A stretch of DNA of 16,501 nt from Saksenaea vasiformis B4078 (GCA_000697055.1 JNDT01001031.1:1-16501); one strand, 5' to 3'. Shown: positions 1 to 9,006, counted from the stretch's first letter. Numbers and translations are program-made. Notes: generated by a model not told the origin, from the letters alone.

Positions 1-39
1 TGTATGCTATGTTTCATTTACTAATATCCTCTTTTCTAG

Positions 40-312
40 GTGCTTGCACCGGTAAGACTTCTTCTAAAGGATTGTGTGTAATACTCATCATTGAAACGTT
101 TACGATGCTGGAAATGTTTTATGCGTCGCCAAAGGCTAAGTTGGACCCAGTGGTAGCGTATGGCTATGGTAAGTACACAACTGAGAATTTCATGAACACT
201 TTCTATTTTAACTAAACAATTTATATATAATCTCATGCTAGGGCAAGCTTGGTCTTTAAGCGACGCAAAATCACATTTCCAGAAACGCAAATGTTTCTTC
301 AAAATACAGTAG
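40..312 (+). pseudogene. Possible 3'-terminal gene fragment, two exons, unidentified
   Basis: A branch-like ctaat and a pyrimidine-rich ttttctag acceptor end at 39. An open frame then runs to 168, where a good gtaagt donor begins. A 73-nt intron (169-241, ending catgctag) joins in frame to 242-312, which ends in TAG at 310-312. The peptide contains ACTGKTSSKG, then FTMLEMFYASPKAKLD and AYGYGQAWSLSD. I recognise no family. The neighbouring transposon remnants make a truncated or decayed gene end plausible. It could also be chance, since the open stretch is short. Confidence 0.25.
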
Positions 313-496
313 ACATTTTCGAGAAGTAAAGAGGAACACAAAAAACGAAAAGACCGTCTCGTGTCCTCACGTGAAGCTGAAACCTTGCAACCGTTATAAT
401 GTCGGACACGTGAGATCGGATAAATGTTATACCACCGTGAAATTTTCGCAACTGCGTTACTTCCAGATAAACTCTGTGCTTTTAAGTGCGTATTTT
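313..496. other. Non-coding stretch outside the left inverted repeat
   Basis: No convincing gene is seen. Two CACGTG palindromes occur at 368-373 and 407-412, without an adjacent gene that would make them promoter elements. A 167-residue antisense reading across 36-539 shows no recognisable motif and I treat it as chance. Confidence 0.4.
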
Positions 497-574
497 TACG
501 TTCATCGCATGCCCTGATTTGCGTGTCATAGTCTTCCATGTTGCGTTTGTGTCACTGATAGCTTCCCATTATCT
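497..574 (+). repeat. Left arm of imperfect inverted repeat (78 bp)
   Basis: Positions 497-574 align without gaps to the reverse complement of 3479-3556. By hand count about 57 of 78 bases match (~73%). Both arms open with TACGTTCATC and share GATAGCTT.CCATTA near the inner end. The inner end runs into a degenerate minisatellite on each side. Read in the same frame, both arms encode related peptides: YVHRMP*FAC and DSFPLS here, YVHPMLLFAC and DSFPLA on the right. The duplicated unit may therefore include a former coding end. Confidence 0.7.
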
Positions 575-839
575 AAGGCAGAGACAGGATTTCATTGTCT
601 CGTTGAAAGGACGTGTTAAAGATAGGACTCGATTATCCCGTGTTAAAAATAGGGTTCTTTGTCTTACGCAAAAGGCGCGGCAATGATCGGATTATTTGTA
701 TTTCATGCGAAGGCGAATCAGTGATCGGGTTCTTTTGACTATTTAAACTGTGTCTCAGAAACAGGATTCCGTCATCTCATGCAAAAGACGTATTGAAGAT
801 AGGTTCCTTTTATCTCACACAAAAAGGATGTCTCAGATA
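561..839 (+). repeat. Left degenerate minisatellite, ~37-bp units, about 8 copies
   Basis: Successive units start with GGATT, GGACT, GGGTT or GGTTC, followed by a TTGTCTCATGCAAAAGACG-like core, and end in (A/G)ATA or ATC. Clear unit starts lie near 587, 623, 650, 687, 725, 762 and 800. The array is strongly diverged and unit length varies (about 27-38 bp). The same unit occurs in reverse orientation at 3088-3492. No precise repeat/spacer structure is present. Confidence 0.75.
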
Positions 840-1315
840 ACGGTAAGTGATGCATATTTAAAGGGAGCACTTCTTTTTCCTTTTTTTTTTTTGTCTTTGG
901 CTCTGTTGGTACAAACATCCCCGGTACGGATGTCAACTTTTTATTACATGTCCAGGATCACTCATGCTTTTTGTATCTCGTTTAGGCTGCATGACCTCTG
1001 TCCCGAACTGTCTTGCCTGTGTTGGTGCTTTATGCCCTTCACTCAAGGAAGCAAATGTTGTCACACACTCGGTATCGCTCGTCTCCCGCAATTGATTGCC
1101 AGACGATGTATTGCTTCAAGTCCTCTGCAGACCGCTTAAAAGTGGCCGCTCCCAAGCCATAGGGGCCATCCCCACCATCTCGCCGCCCCCACCGCTCCAG
1201 GTGGGGGGCTTGGCCCCCGTCGATGGACGGGATTACCCCTTCGGGAGGTAAGTGAAAAGACATCAAAGCACCTTTCATTTACTAACCATGAACATGCGAC
1301 AATCTCGTAAAACAG
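840..1315. other. Interior of the inverted-repeat structure, no intact gene
   Basis: The stretch holds a T-rich run (about 870-895) and a G+C-rich segment (about 1160-1245). A gtaagt at 1249, a ctaac near 1280 and an aaaacag acceptor ending at 1315 look like a relict intron upstream of the transposase fragment at 1316. The sequence before 1249 may be an earlier exon of that transposase, but I could not align it with confidence. Confidence 0.4.
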
Positions 1316-1737
1316 CTAGGAGAGGTCATCTCCATCTTCAAGGCCCTACATCCTGGATGCATGAGGTTGTTTCTTTTCGACCAATCGTCCAACCACACCG
1401 CTTATGCGCCTGATGTCTTAGTTGCTTCTCGCATGACTTTATCCCCAAAAGTCTATGACCCAACAAAAGACAAGTATCGGTTCCGAGATACCAACTTCTA
1501 CCATATCCTGGAGAAGCGCTAAAAGAGTCAAAATTTCTACGAAACAAGACAAAAACGGCGAAAAAATGGACAAATGAAGCAGTGGGAAGAGTTCAAAGTC
1601 ATAAAGCGTGTCTTAGAGGAAAGAGGCCTTTGGCATGATGAAGACCGAACTCCTGGAAGAGAAGGCAAAAATTGGCGTCTGCATTGCGGAAAAGATACAT
1701 ACGATGATCCGGAGCTGTCGAAGCGCAATTACGAGCG
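1316..1737 (+). pseudogene. DDE-type transposase remnant with in-frame stop
   Basis: A frame of 140 codons opens at a cag acceptor (1315) and ends at a gtaagt donor (1738). It is broken by TAA at 1520-1522. The peptide has FKALHPGCMRLFLFDQSSNH, then YAPDVLVASRM, RDTNFY, and after the stop VIKRVLEERGLW. This series matches the core of a fungal transposase-like family usually written FDNSSNH...ALVASRMNL...RGLW, where the Asp of FD is the likely catalytic residue (family recalled, not searched). The later part, with the glutamate of the DDE triad, is missing. No complete element remains, so I call it a dead fragment. Confidence 0.55.
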
Positions 1738-2242
1738 GTAAGTAGCGATATAGTGCGCAATTGCACCTGACTTGTAAATCAATTTGATAAAGATAGTTCA
1801 AAAAGTTACTGACGATGTATACCGCTCAAAACAAGCGATATCCATCAGCACGAAATCGCTGATCAACTAAACCACAAAATAGCTCAACCAACTAACAAGA
1901 GCATTAGTATGGTGAGAACTTCATGGGAGGATGGTCGTGTCTCATCGGAACGTCCGAAAGTTTAGTAAATGCTGTGTGTTTGCACATCACACGTCATCTC
2001 TTTCAAACGACCCCTTCTAAATAAAATGAGTGCGTCCCCTTTAGAAGCGTTTATGCTATTGTACAGCGGTGATCATTTCAATCGATCATATTTCTTCGAA
2101 CATCGGCGGCCGCTCAAACGTTGCATATTTATTCGTCATCTTTTGATTCGGAAAACGATCTCATATCTACAAACCTTCAGGACATCCGCCATGAAAATCC
2201 GCCTCATTATTTTAAGCGTTATTAATTTACTTCTTGAATTAG
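1738..2242. other. Interior spacer between two transposase remnants
   Basis: It begins with the relict donor gtaagt at 1738. Stop codons are dense in all frames and I found no conserved peptide. It could hold badly decayed N-terminal Plavaka or C-terminal DDE sequence. Confidence 0.35.
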
Positions 2243-3021
2243 CCATTCACTACTCATACTCTTGATCTCAGTCATATTGCTGATTTTCCTTTGGAACACA
2301 AAGAACAGTTCATGAATGAGATCGGTCCCGTACAGTTTGTATGTCGCAATATACGCGACTTGGCAGAGCATTTGTTCGGCCATCGTTTGTTCCCAGAACA
2401 AACGATTCTCAACGCAGCTGTAACGACCAGGAACGTGCAAAGGATTTATACGGACACTTACAACAGTGAATGGTGGGAAGAGTTGCAGGTAACTGAATAT
2501 TAGATCTCCGTAATTGCAGTGCGTGTAGACTAACAGGAGGAAAAGAAGCGGATTCCAGTGGGAGATGTAATCCTGGCAATAATGCTGTCATCAGATCAGA
2601 CGGTGGTCTCAGGGCATGGGCGCCATAAGGCGTGGCCATTATACCTAAAATTAGGTTATTTCTATTTTTTACTTCCTATTTTCTGTTATAGGTGATACTA
2701 AATCGTACTTCACGTTGAAGGAAACACGCCTGTTGCGATCAGAAACAAGGAAAAAGCAAATGCAAGCCGCGTATTGGCATTCTTCCCAGTGATAGAATCG
2801 CCGCGTTTAGTACTTTCCCTTGGTTTTGTCCTGCAAAGCAAGCAATCTTTCACCACTGCCTGGCTATAGCGTTGGAACCATTCAGTAGCACTAATCGGTT
2901 TGAGCAGAGTGTACATGATAACGTGTCGTTTCTACTGCGAGGGCCGCACAACAGGATCTACCGCTGTGTGCCAGTCCTAGCGTGCTATATCGCTGACCTT
3001 CCTGAACAGTACTGTGTGTAG
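2243..3021 (+). pseudogene. Plavaka-type (CACTA-related) transposase remnant, frameshifted
   Basis: Three exon-like pieces can be joined. Piece 1 (2243-2488) has FPLEHKEQF, RIYTDTYNSEWWEEL. A 48-nt intron (2489-2536) leads to piece 2 (2537-2654) with IPVGDVILAIMLSSDQTVVS and HKAWPLYLKL. A 66-nt intron (2655-2720) leads to piece 3 with GNTPVAIRN and ASRVLAFFPVIE. A frameshift between about 2800 and 2835 then gives KQAIFHHCLAIALEP and VPVLACYIADLPEQ, ending in TAG at 3019-3021. The series (WW, then SSDxTVVS, WPLYLxxGN, LAFFPV, FHxCL..ALEP, ACYxADxPEQ) is the typical core of fungal Plavaka transposases. The frameshift and truncation make it inactive. Confidence 0.75.
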
Positions 3022-3087
3022 TTTTTAATTGTCCTCACTGACAGATAAAAATGTCAGACTTTCCCTTAACCACCCGTCACTTGCTGT

Positions 3088-3492
3088 TATCTCGGACATT
3101 CTTCATGTGAAACGAAAGAACCCTATCTTCAACACGCCTTTTTTCGCGTGAGACAATGGAATCCTGTTTATAATTCATCCTTTATATGAGACGGCAGGAC
3201 CCTATCTCAGACATGCCTTCTGCATGAGACAAAATAGATCCTACTTCTCGCATCTTTTGCAGGAGATGACAAGAGTCCGATCATCACAGACCCTTTGCAG
3301 GAAAATAAAAGTTTCCTACTTCTGACGCGTATTTTGCATAAAATAGTGAAAGCCCGTTGATGACACGTCTTTTGCATTAAACGGATAGCCCTATCTCTAA
3401 CAGGAGAATAGCCCTGTCTCTAACACGTATTTTGCACGAGATAATGGAATCCTGTCTCTGGCACATATTGTGTCTCCCAGCTAATGGAAAGC
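3088..3492 (-). repeat. Right degenerate minisatellite, ~37-bp units, about 11 copies, inverted
   Basis: Units on the + strand follow TATCTCTAACACGTCTTTTG, then CATGAGACAATGGAATCC, with much divergence. About eleven can be counted, one of them truncated near 3395-3415. This is the reverse complement of the left-array unit (561-839). The array begins about 65 bp after the stop that ends the Plavaka remnant. Confidence 0.75.
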
Positions 3493-3556
3493 TATCAATT
3501 ATATGAACGTAATCCGTAGGAATACGACAAGCAAATAATAGCATTGGATGAACGTA
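3479..3556 (-). repeat. Right arm of imperfect inverted repeat (78 bp)
   Basis: It pairs with 497-574 (about 73% by hand, no gaps). On the - strand it stays open and encodes LYVHPMLLFACRIP and HIIDSFPLA. Weaker similarity to the left arm continues outward: CCAGA followed by ACT is seen on both sides. The true outer end and any target-site duplication were not found. Confidence 0.7.
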
Positions 3557-4064
3557 GAGCTTTTCCACTTTAGCTTGAGATGATTTTTTAGTCATTTCTG
3601 GACAAACGATAACTCGAACTCAGACATATTGGAGAGCATAATCCACACAACGTGAGAGTAATATTGGATCAACTCCCTCTAATAGTCTTCCAGACCACAT
3701 AAGAATGCAAACGGTGGATCCCCGCGCGACTCCGGAACTGGGCTTAATACCGGTGCAGGGGGTTAAGTGAACTGAGCACTGTTGAGCAAGCTTCACTCAT
3801 CCGTTCCTTTGTGAATGATCTCGTTACAACTTGGTGCGCTTATTTGTACCAGTTATGTCTTCCTTCTTTCCAACTTTACTTTTTTAATCGCTTTTCTTCG
3901 CTAATTTTTCGTCGTAATAAGTCAAACGTGGACCCTAAGTGCATCGACGTTCGCGCGCACGTGATATACACGTGAGTTGTCCTTCAAGAGGACTGCCTTC
4001 TGTGTGTCGAAAATCCATAGGAAAAAAAATAAGGATTTGGTCCTCATTGGATCGAACATCAAGC
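3557..4064 (+). promoter_or_regulatory. Upstream region of the winged-helix/PP2C gene with twin CACGTG boxes
   Basis: No gene is seen in 3557-4064. Two CACGTG palindromes, each followed by A, lie at 3958-3963 and 3969-3974. Their starts are 11 bp apart, one helical turn, and about 90-105 bp upstream of the first ATG at 4065. CACGTG is the binding core of bHLH factors such as Cbf1/USF-type proteins. T-rich tracts lie around 3865-3910. The boxes' role is inferred from position only. Confidence 0.35.
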
Positions 4065-6757
4065 ATGCAATCTGTCGATACCGAACTCCGTCAGCTGAAT
4101 CTCTCTGATCAGTTGCGAAGCAATTCCTCATTTATGAAAGTAATGGCGACATTATTCCATTACGGCAATCAGCCGTTGAATGCAGCTCAGCTTGTGGTCG
4201 CCGTAAGGGCGTTGGATTTGCTTCCACTCAGGTGATTGTCGTTCGATGACCCGATCTACATACGCAACGCCCCTTTTCAGACGGAAGCGATTGCGCGCTT
4301 CTGTGGACCATGCGGCGGGAAATGAGCGCGGCTTGGCCCCTTTATTCTTATGAATCTAATATGAACCGTTGCATTTAGAGGCGAAACACCAAAGAGTACC
4401 ATTCAAGGCATCATATCAACATCTCGGAAGGCTGCAAGAGACCTGAAACAACCAGATCCTTTTGATATTGTCAAGGATGGTCCAGGTGGACGACAGACAA
4501 AATATGCGATTGCAGAAAGTGTACTGAGCGGAGCAGAGTTGCCTCCGGTTCAGGATATACCAGATCAGCCCATCATTATCAAGCCCGTAGAACATTCCTC
4601 TTCTTACACTGCATCATATACATCTCAGTTAGGCAAACGAGATCGGAAACACTTTAAAAATCGTCGTAGCGGAAGTTCATCGATGCGGAAAAGAAAGCGA
4701 AGCGGAGATTATGATAACGATTCTGACGGAAATATGAGCGATATGGATGCAGATATAGATGATGACGAGTGGTAAGACACTATCAAAGATTGCACTATGT
4801 TGACTTTTTTCTGTGCATCAAAAGCTTCATTTCGGCAGAATCGGGAACAGAGGAAGCAGATTCACAAGGAAACTCACAGTTTGAAGAAGACACCATTTTT
4901 GACTACTCTCTGCTATACGCCCCTCCACCTACGGATATGGACTATATTGACGCTATTAATTTTGCTGAGTATCCAACCGCCTCCTATTTTGCAGCAGTGC
5001 AACAAAAAGGTTACTCCTATCCACGATTCCGGTCTCACGAGAAAATCAAAATTCCAAAGGCTCATTGTGAAGATAAGTTCCGTGTGACGGACATCGTCCG
5101 TGAGGAAGGAGGCGCGAAAAAGATTGTAGGAAGATTGTTCATCCTGGCAGATGGACATGGTGGTCCAGGATGTTCTGAATATTTTGTGCGCAATACTCCG
5201 ATAGCAATCCAGAACCTATGTGCGGATTATGACCCTCAGCAACTCGGCGATAAAGAAATTCAACTTCGTTTCGAACGTGACGTAAAGCGAATGGTGGAAC
5301 ATTTGGATGAAAAATATTTAGCGATAAAGCGCGTACAGCATGGATGGATAAAGAAAGACACAGAGGACGTAGATATGGACGCAACAAGCGATCATTCTTT
5401 GAAGAAACACGAGAGCACTATTTCCGAACCACAAAGCTTCTCATCTAACGTAACCAATGACGGCTGCACCTTGGTTTTAAACATATTTTTTGGTAACTGG
5501 ATGATTAATGTTAATGTCGGCGATTCCAGAACGATCTTATTGTCCGCACCCGAACCAGCCTCTTCACCTGTGACGTACTCAGCGACGGGCGGAGTCGATA
5601 AGGATTACTTGATGGAGGTCGTCTTTGCTTCGCAAGATCATAAACCTTACTTGGAGCATCTTGCTCGAGAAATTTTGGAAAATGGTGGTGAATTCGTGGA
5701 TTCTGTACAAAATCGTGTGATAAAAGTCGAACTGGATAAACTACGAGAGGATGGAAACCGACAGGCGAAACGTGTCGCATTGAAAAACGCACGAATTCGA
5801 CCTAAAGACTACCAGGCCGCGAGTATTGATCATAACAATGGCGACACAACCGTCCAAAGTTGGGCTGCTCAGAGCGCCGTTCGTACGACAGCAAATAACT
5901 ATCCGGGTCGGCGCGTACCAGATGATCGAATTCCGTCGCTTAATGTGGCGCGTTCATGTGGCGATTTGGATTTCAAGATGGATTCGAAAAGAAAGATTAT
6001 ATCATGTGAGCCCGACGTCACATTCATCAGGATATCGGATGGTGATCAGGAGGATGCAATGGCAAATGGAAAAACAGAGGAAGGTAGCAGCGGGGTGCCT
6101 ACAAAAGATACAGTTTCAAGAACGATCTTGACATGTGGGCCACGTAATGAAAGGCGGCGTCATTTCCTATTCATGAGTACAGACGGAACATTTGATTACA
6201 TGTACGAAGAGACACCAGAAAGGCAAAATCGAGCCATAGCGAAGGTGATTGGTGCAATGATTGAAGATGGTGAGAAAGTAGGAAGCTATATTTTGGAACA
6301 AGAGAGCCAAGCGCAAACAATCGAGCATACACCGTGTAACACAAGTGCTCCAGAAAATGGGGTGGTGCAAGACGCGGGGATGCCCGAGGCACAACAAGAA
6401 CAACAACGAAAACTCGAAACCGAGGAGAAGACAGGAGCAGAAGAAACACAAGTAAAAGAGGTGGTAGAAGTAAAAGAAGTAGTAGAAACGAAAGAAGTAC
6501 TAGAAGTGAAGGAAGAGAAAGAAGCGGAGCAGCCAACCACACAAGTGTCAGAAGCAGCAGCAGCACTACCCCCTCCTCCTCCACCGCCACTTTTATTCCG
6601 TGAGCTGACAGAGCAAGAAGAGAAAATCCGCAAGATCAAAGAAAGAACCCTTTCGTTGACGGCACGATACTTTGCTAATAGAGAAAGTGCGCACGGCTTT
6701 TTTTCTTCGAAGTTACAGGATTATGATGACTGCACCGTGCTGCTCATTGAAATATAA
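4065..6757 (+). CDS. Predicted HARE/GDS1-like winged helix fused to PP2C phosphatase
   Basis: Exons are 4065-4231, 4379-4771 and 4825-6757 (introns 147 and 53 nt), giving 830 residues. Residues ~22-105 form a HARE-type/GDS1-like winged helix (FHYGNQPLNAAQLV, then LRGETPKSTIQG and GPGGRQTKY). A basic patch (KRDRKHFKNRR, MRKRKR; likely nuclear signal) and an acidic linker follow. The rest is a PP2C/PPM Ser/Thr phosphatase: HCED, ADGHGG (Asp ~296), DGCT, VGDSR (Asp ~420), DHKP, ARSCGDLDFK, STDGTFD (Asp ~640) and DDCTVLL (Asp ~822). Metal-binding acidic residues are kept, so activity is likely. About 180 residues separate the last two motifs, holding VKEVVE repeats and a proline run. The first ATG is 4065, with A at -3. 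Unspliced, exon 2 ends at TAA 4773-4775, and the phosphatase frame has no ATG before 4937, which favours fusion. Two separate genes remain possible. Confidence 0.75.
6452..6523 (+). repeat. 18-bp tandem repeat x4 inside the phosphatase gene
   Basis: Four consecutive 18-bp units at 6452, 6470, 6488 and 6506 encode VKEVVE, VKEVVE, TKEVLE and VKEEKE. They fall in the low-complexity insertion between the last two metal-site motifs. The charged and hydrophobic alternation could form a helix or coiled coil. Confidence 0.75.
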
Positions 6758-6781
6758 GTTGTCGGGATCTCCCCTCTCTCG

Positions 6782-6787
6782 AATAAA
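6782..6787 (+). terminator. Candidate polyadenylation signal AATAAA
   Basis: AATAAA lies 24 nt after the phosphatase stop (TAA 6755-6757), in the 180-bp convergent gap before the - strand ORF that ends at 6939. Confidence 0.45.
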
Positions 6788-6938
6788 AATCAAAGTTGTA
6801 TATATTCGTACATCAATTTCCTTTTTCAGAACAAAGAAAAACGGAGACCCTAGATGTATGGTGGACTGGGTGATCCATGGAACGAAAAGAAAAAGAAACA
6901 AACAAGCTACCTTTTGATCATAGGCGTTAAATACAGTT

Positions 6939-7493
6939 TCACCAATACATCAGCGGTGAATTGTCCATCTCATCTCCGTTGGGCGCCTGCTTTGTCAAGG
7001 AGACGTTGGCAGGGTCTTGGAAACTTGCTGTTGAAGAAAATATGTAGGAAGAGGAAGACGATGATGAGGATGATGGAGGTGTGCTAGGCAGCCATCGCTG
7101 GCGCTTTTTAGAATCATGCAGATAAGGATGGTCTATATGCTGGCGTTTGCCTTCACGAGCGGTGTTCATATCTTCACTCCGCGAAAACGGATCCTCACCT
7201 TCGTTCTCGCGCTGCGTTGAACAATCAGCGGAAGGCTGCATAATAAGATGTTCTCCGCCAAAGATATCGAATTCGTTTCCAAGGTAGATATCATTGGCCT
7301 TGTAGTATCCACGGCATGGGCCGTAAAGACGATCACGAAGGGGCACCTTGGGCAGTAATGGAGCATGACGCAGAGTCATCGATGTTGTTCGCAGACTGCG
7401 TGAATGAATGAGTAGATTGTTGGTTTCATCACCATCTGTCATTGCTGTTGCATTTGTATAGAGTTGGCTGTTGGGATTACCTCTGCGCCACAT
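6939..7493 (-). CDS. Orphan hypothetical protein, 184 aa
   Basis: ATG at 7493 and TGA at 6939 frame an uninterrupted 184-codon ORF. I recognise no family. The middle (VPLRDRLYGPCRGYYKAND, then NEFDIFGGEHLIMQ) looks structured. A basic KKRQR motif could be a nuclear signal, and a run of nine serines comes from TCN-rich microsatellite sequence. Its start lies only 67 nt beyond the snurportin stop on the same strand, across a pyrimidine-rich tract. That tract could be its core promoter or, alternatively, the 3' end of an intron that would make this a C-terminal exon of snurportin. No good donor was seen for that, and snurportin already ends at the expected place. Base use resembles its neighbours. 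Real expression is unproven. Confidence 0.5.
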   Translation of the reverse strand: MWRRGNPNSQLYTNATAMTDGDETNNLLIHSRSLRTTSMTLRHAPLLPKVPLRDRLYGPCRGYYKANDIYLGNEFDIFGGEHLIMQPSADCSTQRENEGEDPFSRSEDMNTAREGKRQHIDHPYLHDSKKRQRWLPSTPPSSSSSSSSSYIFSSTASFQDPANVSLTKQAPNGDEMDNSPLMYW

Positions 7494-7507
7494 GGCCTTG
7501 TAAAGTG

Positions 7508-7551
7508 GAAAGGAAGAAAAAAAAAGGGAAAAGGAAAAAAAGAAAAAAAGT
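7508..7551 (+). repeat. Polypurine/polypyrimidine tract
   Basis: An almost unbroken run of A and G on the + strand (C+T on the transcribed - strand) sits between the snurportin stop and the ATG of the orphan ORF. Fungal promoters often carry such CT-rich tracts near the start site. Confidence 0.6.
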
Positions 7552-7560
7552 CCGTCGCTC

Positions 7561-9006
7561 TCATTTATTAAGAAAACGAGATTGCAGGTCGTTTAGCGGC
7601 ACCCAGCACGCCAAAGGTGACGATCCAATGACATAATGTGCCTCCCGAAGATAAAAAAGTAATCCATCTATATCGTAACTCAAGCCTTGTGAGACGACAT
7701 AAGCAGAAGGGGATGCCGCGACTTGTTCAATCTCGCTGGTTGCTATCGGTTTCAGTGGCTGGAATCTGTAATACCTATTGTCAGCAGTAGCTACATCCAT
7801 CTCACTTGCATCCAATCTTGTCTGAAGCCAAAAGTGCCTAAGAATAAACCGTATCAACGATGTTATGTGTACTCCCTATCAAGCTCACCGGAAATCCGTT
7901 TCACAGTCATAAATGGAATAGCCTTTCCAACACATCACGTCCAACACGTAAAATGTCCAATGCTTGGCATCATATACACAATCAAGAACACAATAGGTAT
8001 CGCGAGATCTAAACAAATGATGCAATGAGTATGACTTGCATTGTACAACTTGCATAGTACCGTGATGATCTAGATCCACCTGGTAATAATGATTGAAAAC
8101 ACTTCATAACATGACCTAATGATTCATTTTAAATACGTTTGCTTATGTATCCAGTAACTTACCATTCCTCCTGCGAGCAAGGGTCTGACCTGTTGTTTCC
8201 ATCACATGTGAGTTCAAATAAAAGTAATATGTATAACTCATTTACCATTGCCGCTCGTTACGAGACATCGCTTTCCAACAGGACAGATCACCATTGACCA
8301 GTTTACCATGAGATCTTGGGGAATATCTTCCATCGTTTCAGCATACATGAGTTGATCCCTAAAAGGAAGGAGAGTTCAAAAATCAAGTTCATTCTGATTT
8401 CACTTTATCCTTACGCATATTTCTCTGCTTTCTTTTCCCGAAGTTTCTTCTTCCATTGTTTTTCTTTTCTTTCCACACGGAATATCTTGCTTTCTTCCAT
8501 CATTTCATCGTCTGAATCACGGTTCCGTTTCGCCGTCGGCGTCATAGAACAGTGTTCATCTACCACCGCTTCCTGCCCACTTTCTTCATCGGATATATTC
8601 TCTAATGCCAGGCGCCTTGCCTGGGCGGTGCGGTCGCTGCGACTCTGAAGACCTGTGTTCAATGCCGCGTTTCTATAGAGTATAGTCAAACCTTTTTTTG
8701 CAGCGCGAGTGCCTGAGACCGTCGTGCCGCTTGGGTATCCGCTAATGACCGAAATGTCATTGGGCTACGAAAGCTACGGAATAGATCCTGCCTTTCAGTT
8801 TGCCTCTGAATACTTTCGTTGGTGGTCATGACATGATCAAAACGCTGCGACAGCGCTTGCCAGTCAATGATAAATTCTGAGCGATCCGCAGTCGTATGGT
8901 CGACTAGATCAGCTTGTTGCTTATCTTGGTTCTTATTTTCTCTATTATTCTCGTCTTTATTTGAAACATCCTTAGGTGTAAAGACGAAGCCCTCGAATTG
9001 TCCCAT
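7561..9006 (-). CDS. SNUPN: Snurportin-1 (m3G-cap snRNP import adaptor)
   Basis: Seven exons: 9006-8692, 8644-8415, 8358-8246, 8189-8163, 8115-8061, 8008-7889 and 7837-7561, giving 378 residues. Snurportin binds the trimethylguanosine cap of spliceosomal U snRNPs and carries them into the nucleus with importin-beta; CRM1 returns it to the cytoplasm. The N-terminal part has an IBB-like basic helix ([20 protein letters not shown]). The cap-binding domain follows from ~residue 180: [65 protein letters not shown] and [14 protein letters not shown]. Trp ~290 in DFRHFW matches the cap-stacking Trp276 of human snurportin. The ATG at 9006 is the first in frame. A 27-nt micro-exon (8189-8163) is required for frame and for the family pattern. 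The stop overlaps an AATAAA. The human protein has 360 residues, so this one looks complete. ATG5 is divergent on the other side. Confidence 0.93.

Larger units (their letters stand above)
497..3556. mobile_element. Composite degenerate element with inverted minisatellite ends
   Basis: The two inverted arms, each continuing inward into an array of the same ~37-bp unit in opposite orientation, enclose both transposase remnants. CACTA-group elements carry multiple subterminal repeats, and Plavaka belongs to that group, so the arrays may be the subterminal regions of an old Plavaka-like element (inference). A foldback-type element, or two independent copies of a dispersed repeat in opposite orientation, would look similar. 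The DDE fragment would then be a nested insertion or part of the same locus. Confidence 0.5.

Noticed and set aside
36..539. 167-residue - strand ORF at the left edge
   Set aside because: Random-looking composition, no motif, and it crosses the splice-like signals on the + strand and the outer repeat arm.
561..3492. CRISPR-like reading of the ~37-bp arrays
   Set aside because: Units are contiguous and diverged along their whole length, with no constant repeat and unique spacer. The genome is eukaryotic.
3700..3790. Possible structured RNA or tRNA in a G+C-richer patch
   Set aside because: No anticodon stem, TPsiC-like or A/B-box arrangement could be drawn.
6171..6590. 139-residue leucine/serine-rich - strand ORF
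   Set aside because: It is antisense to the Glu/Lys-rich repeat part of the phosphatase gene; its leucines come from reversed GAA/GAG/AAG codons.
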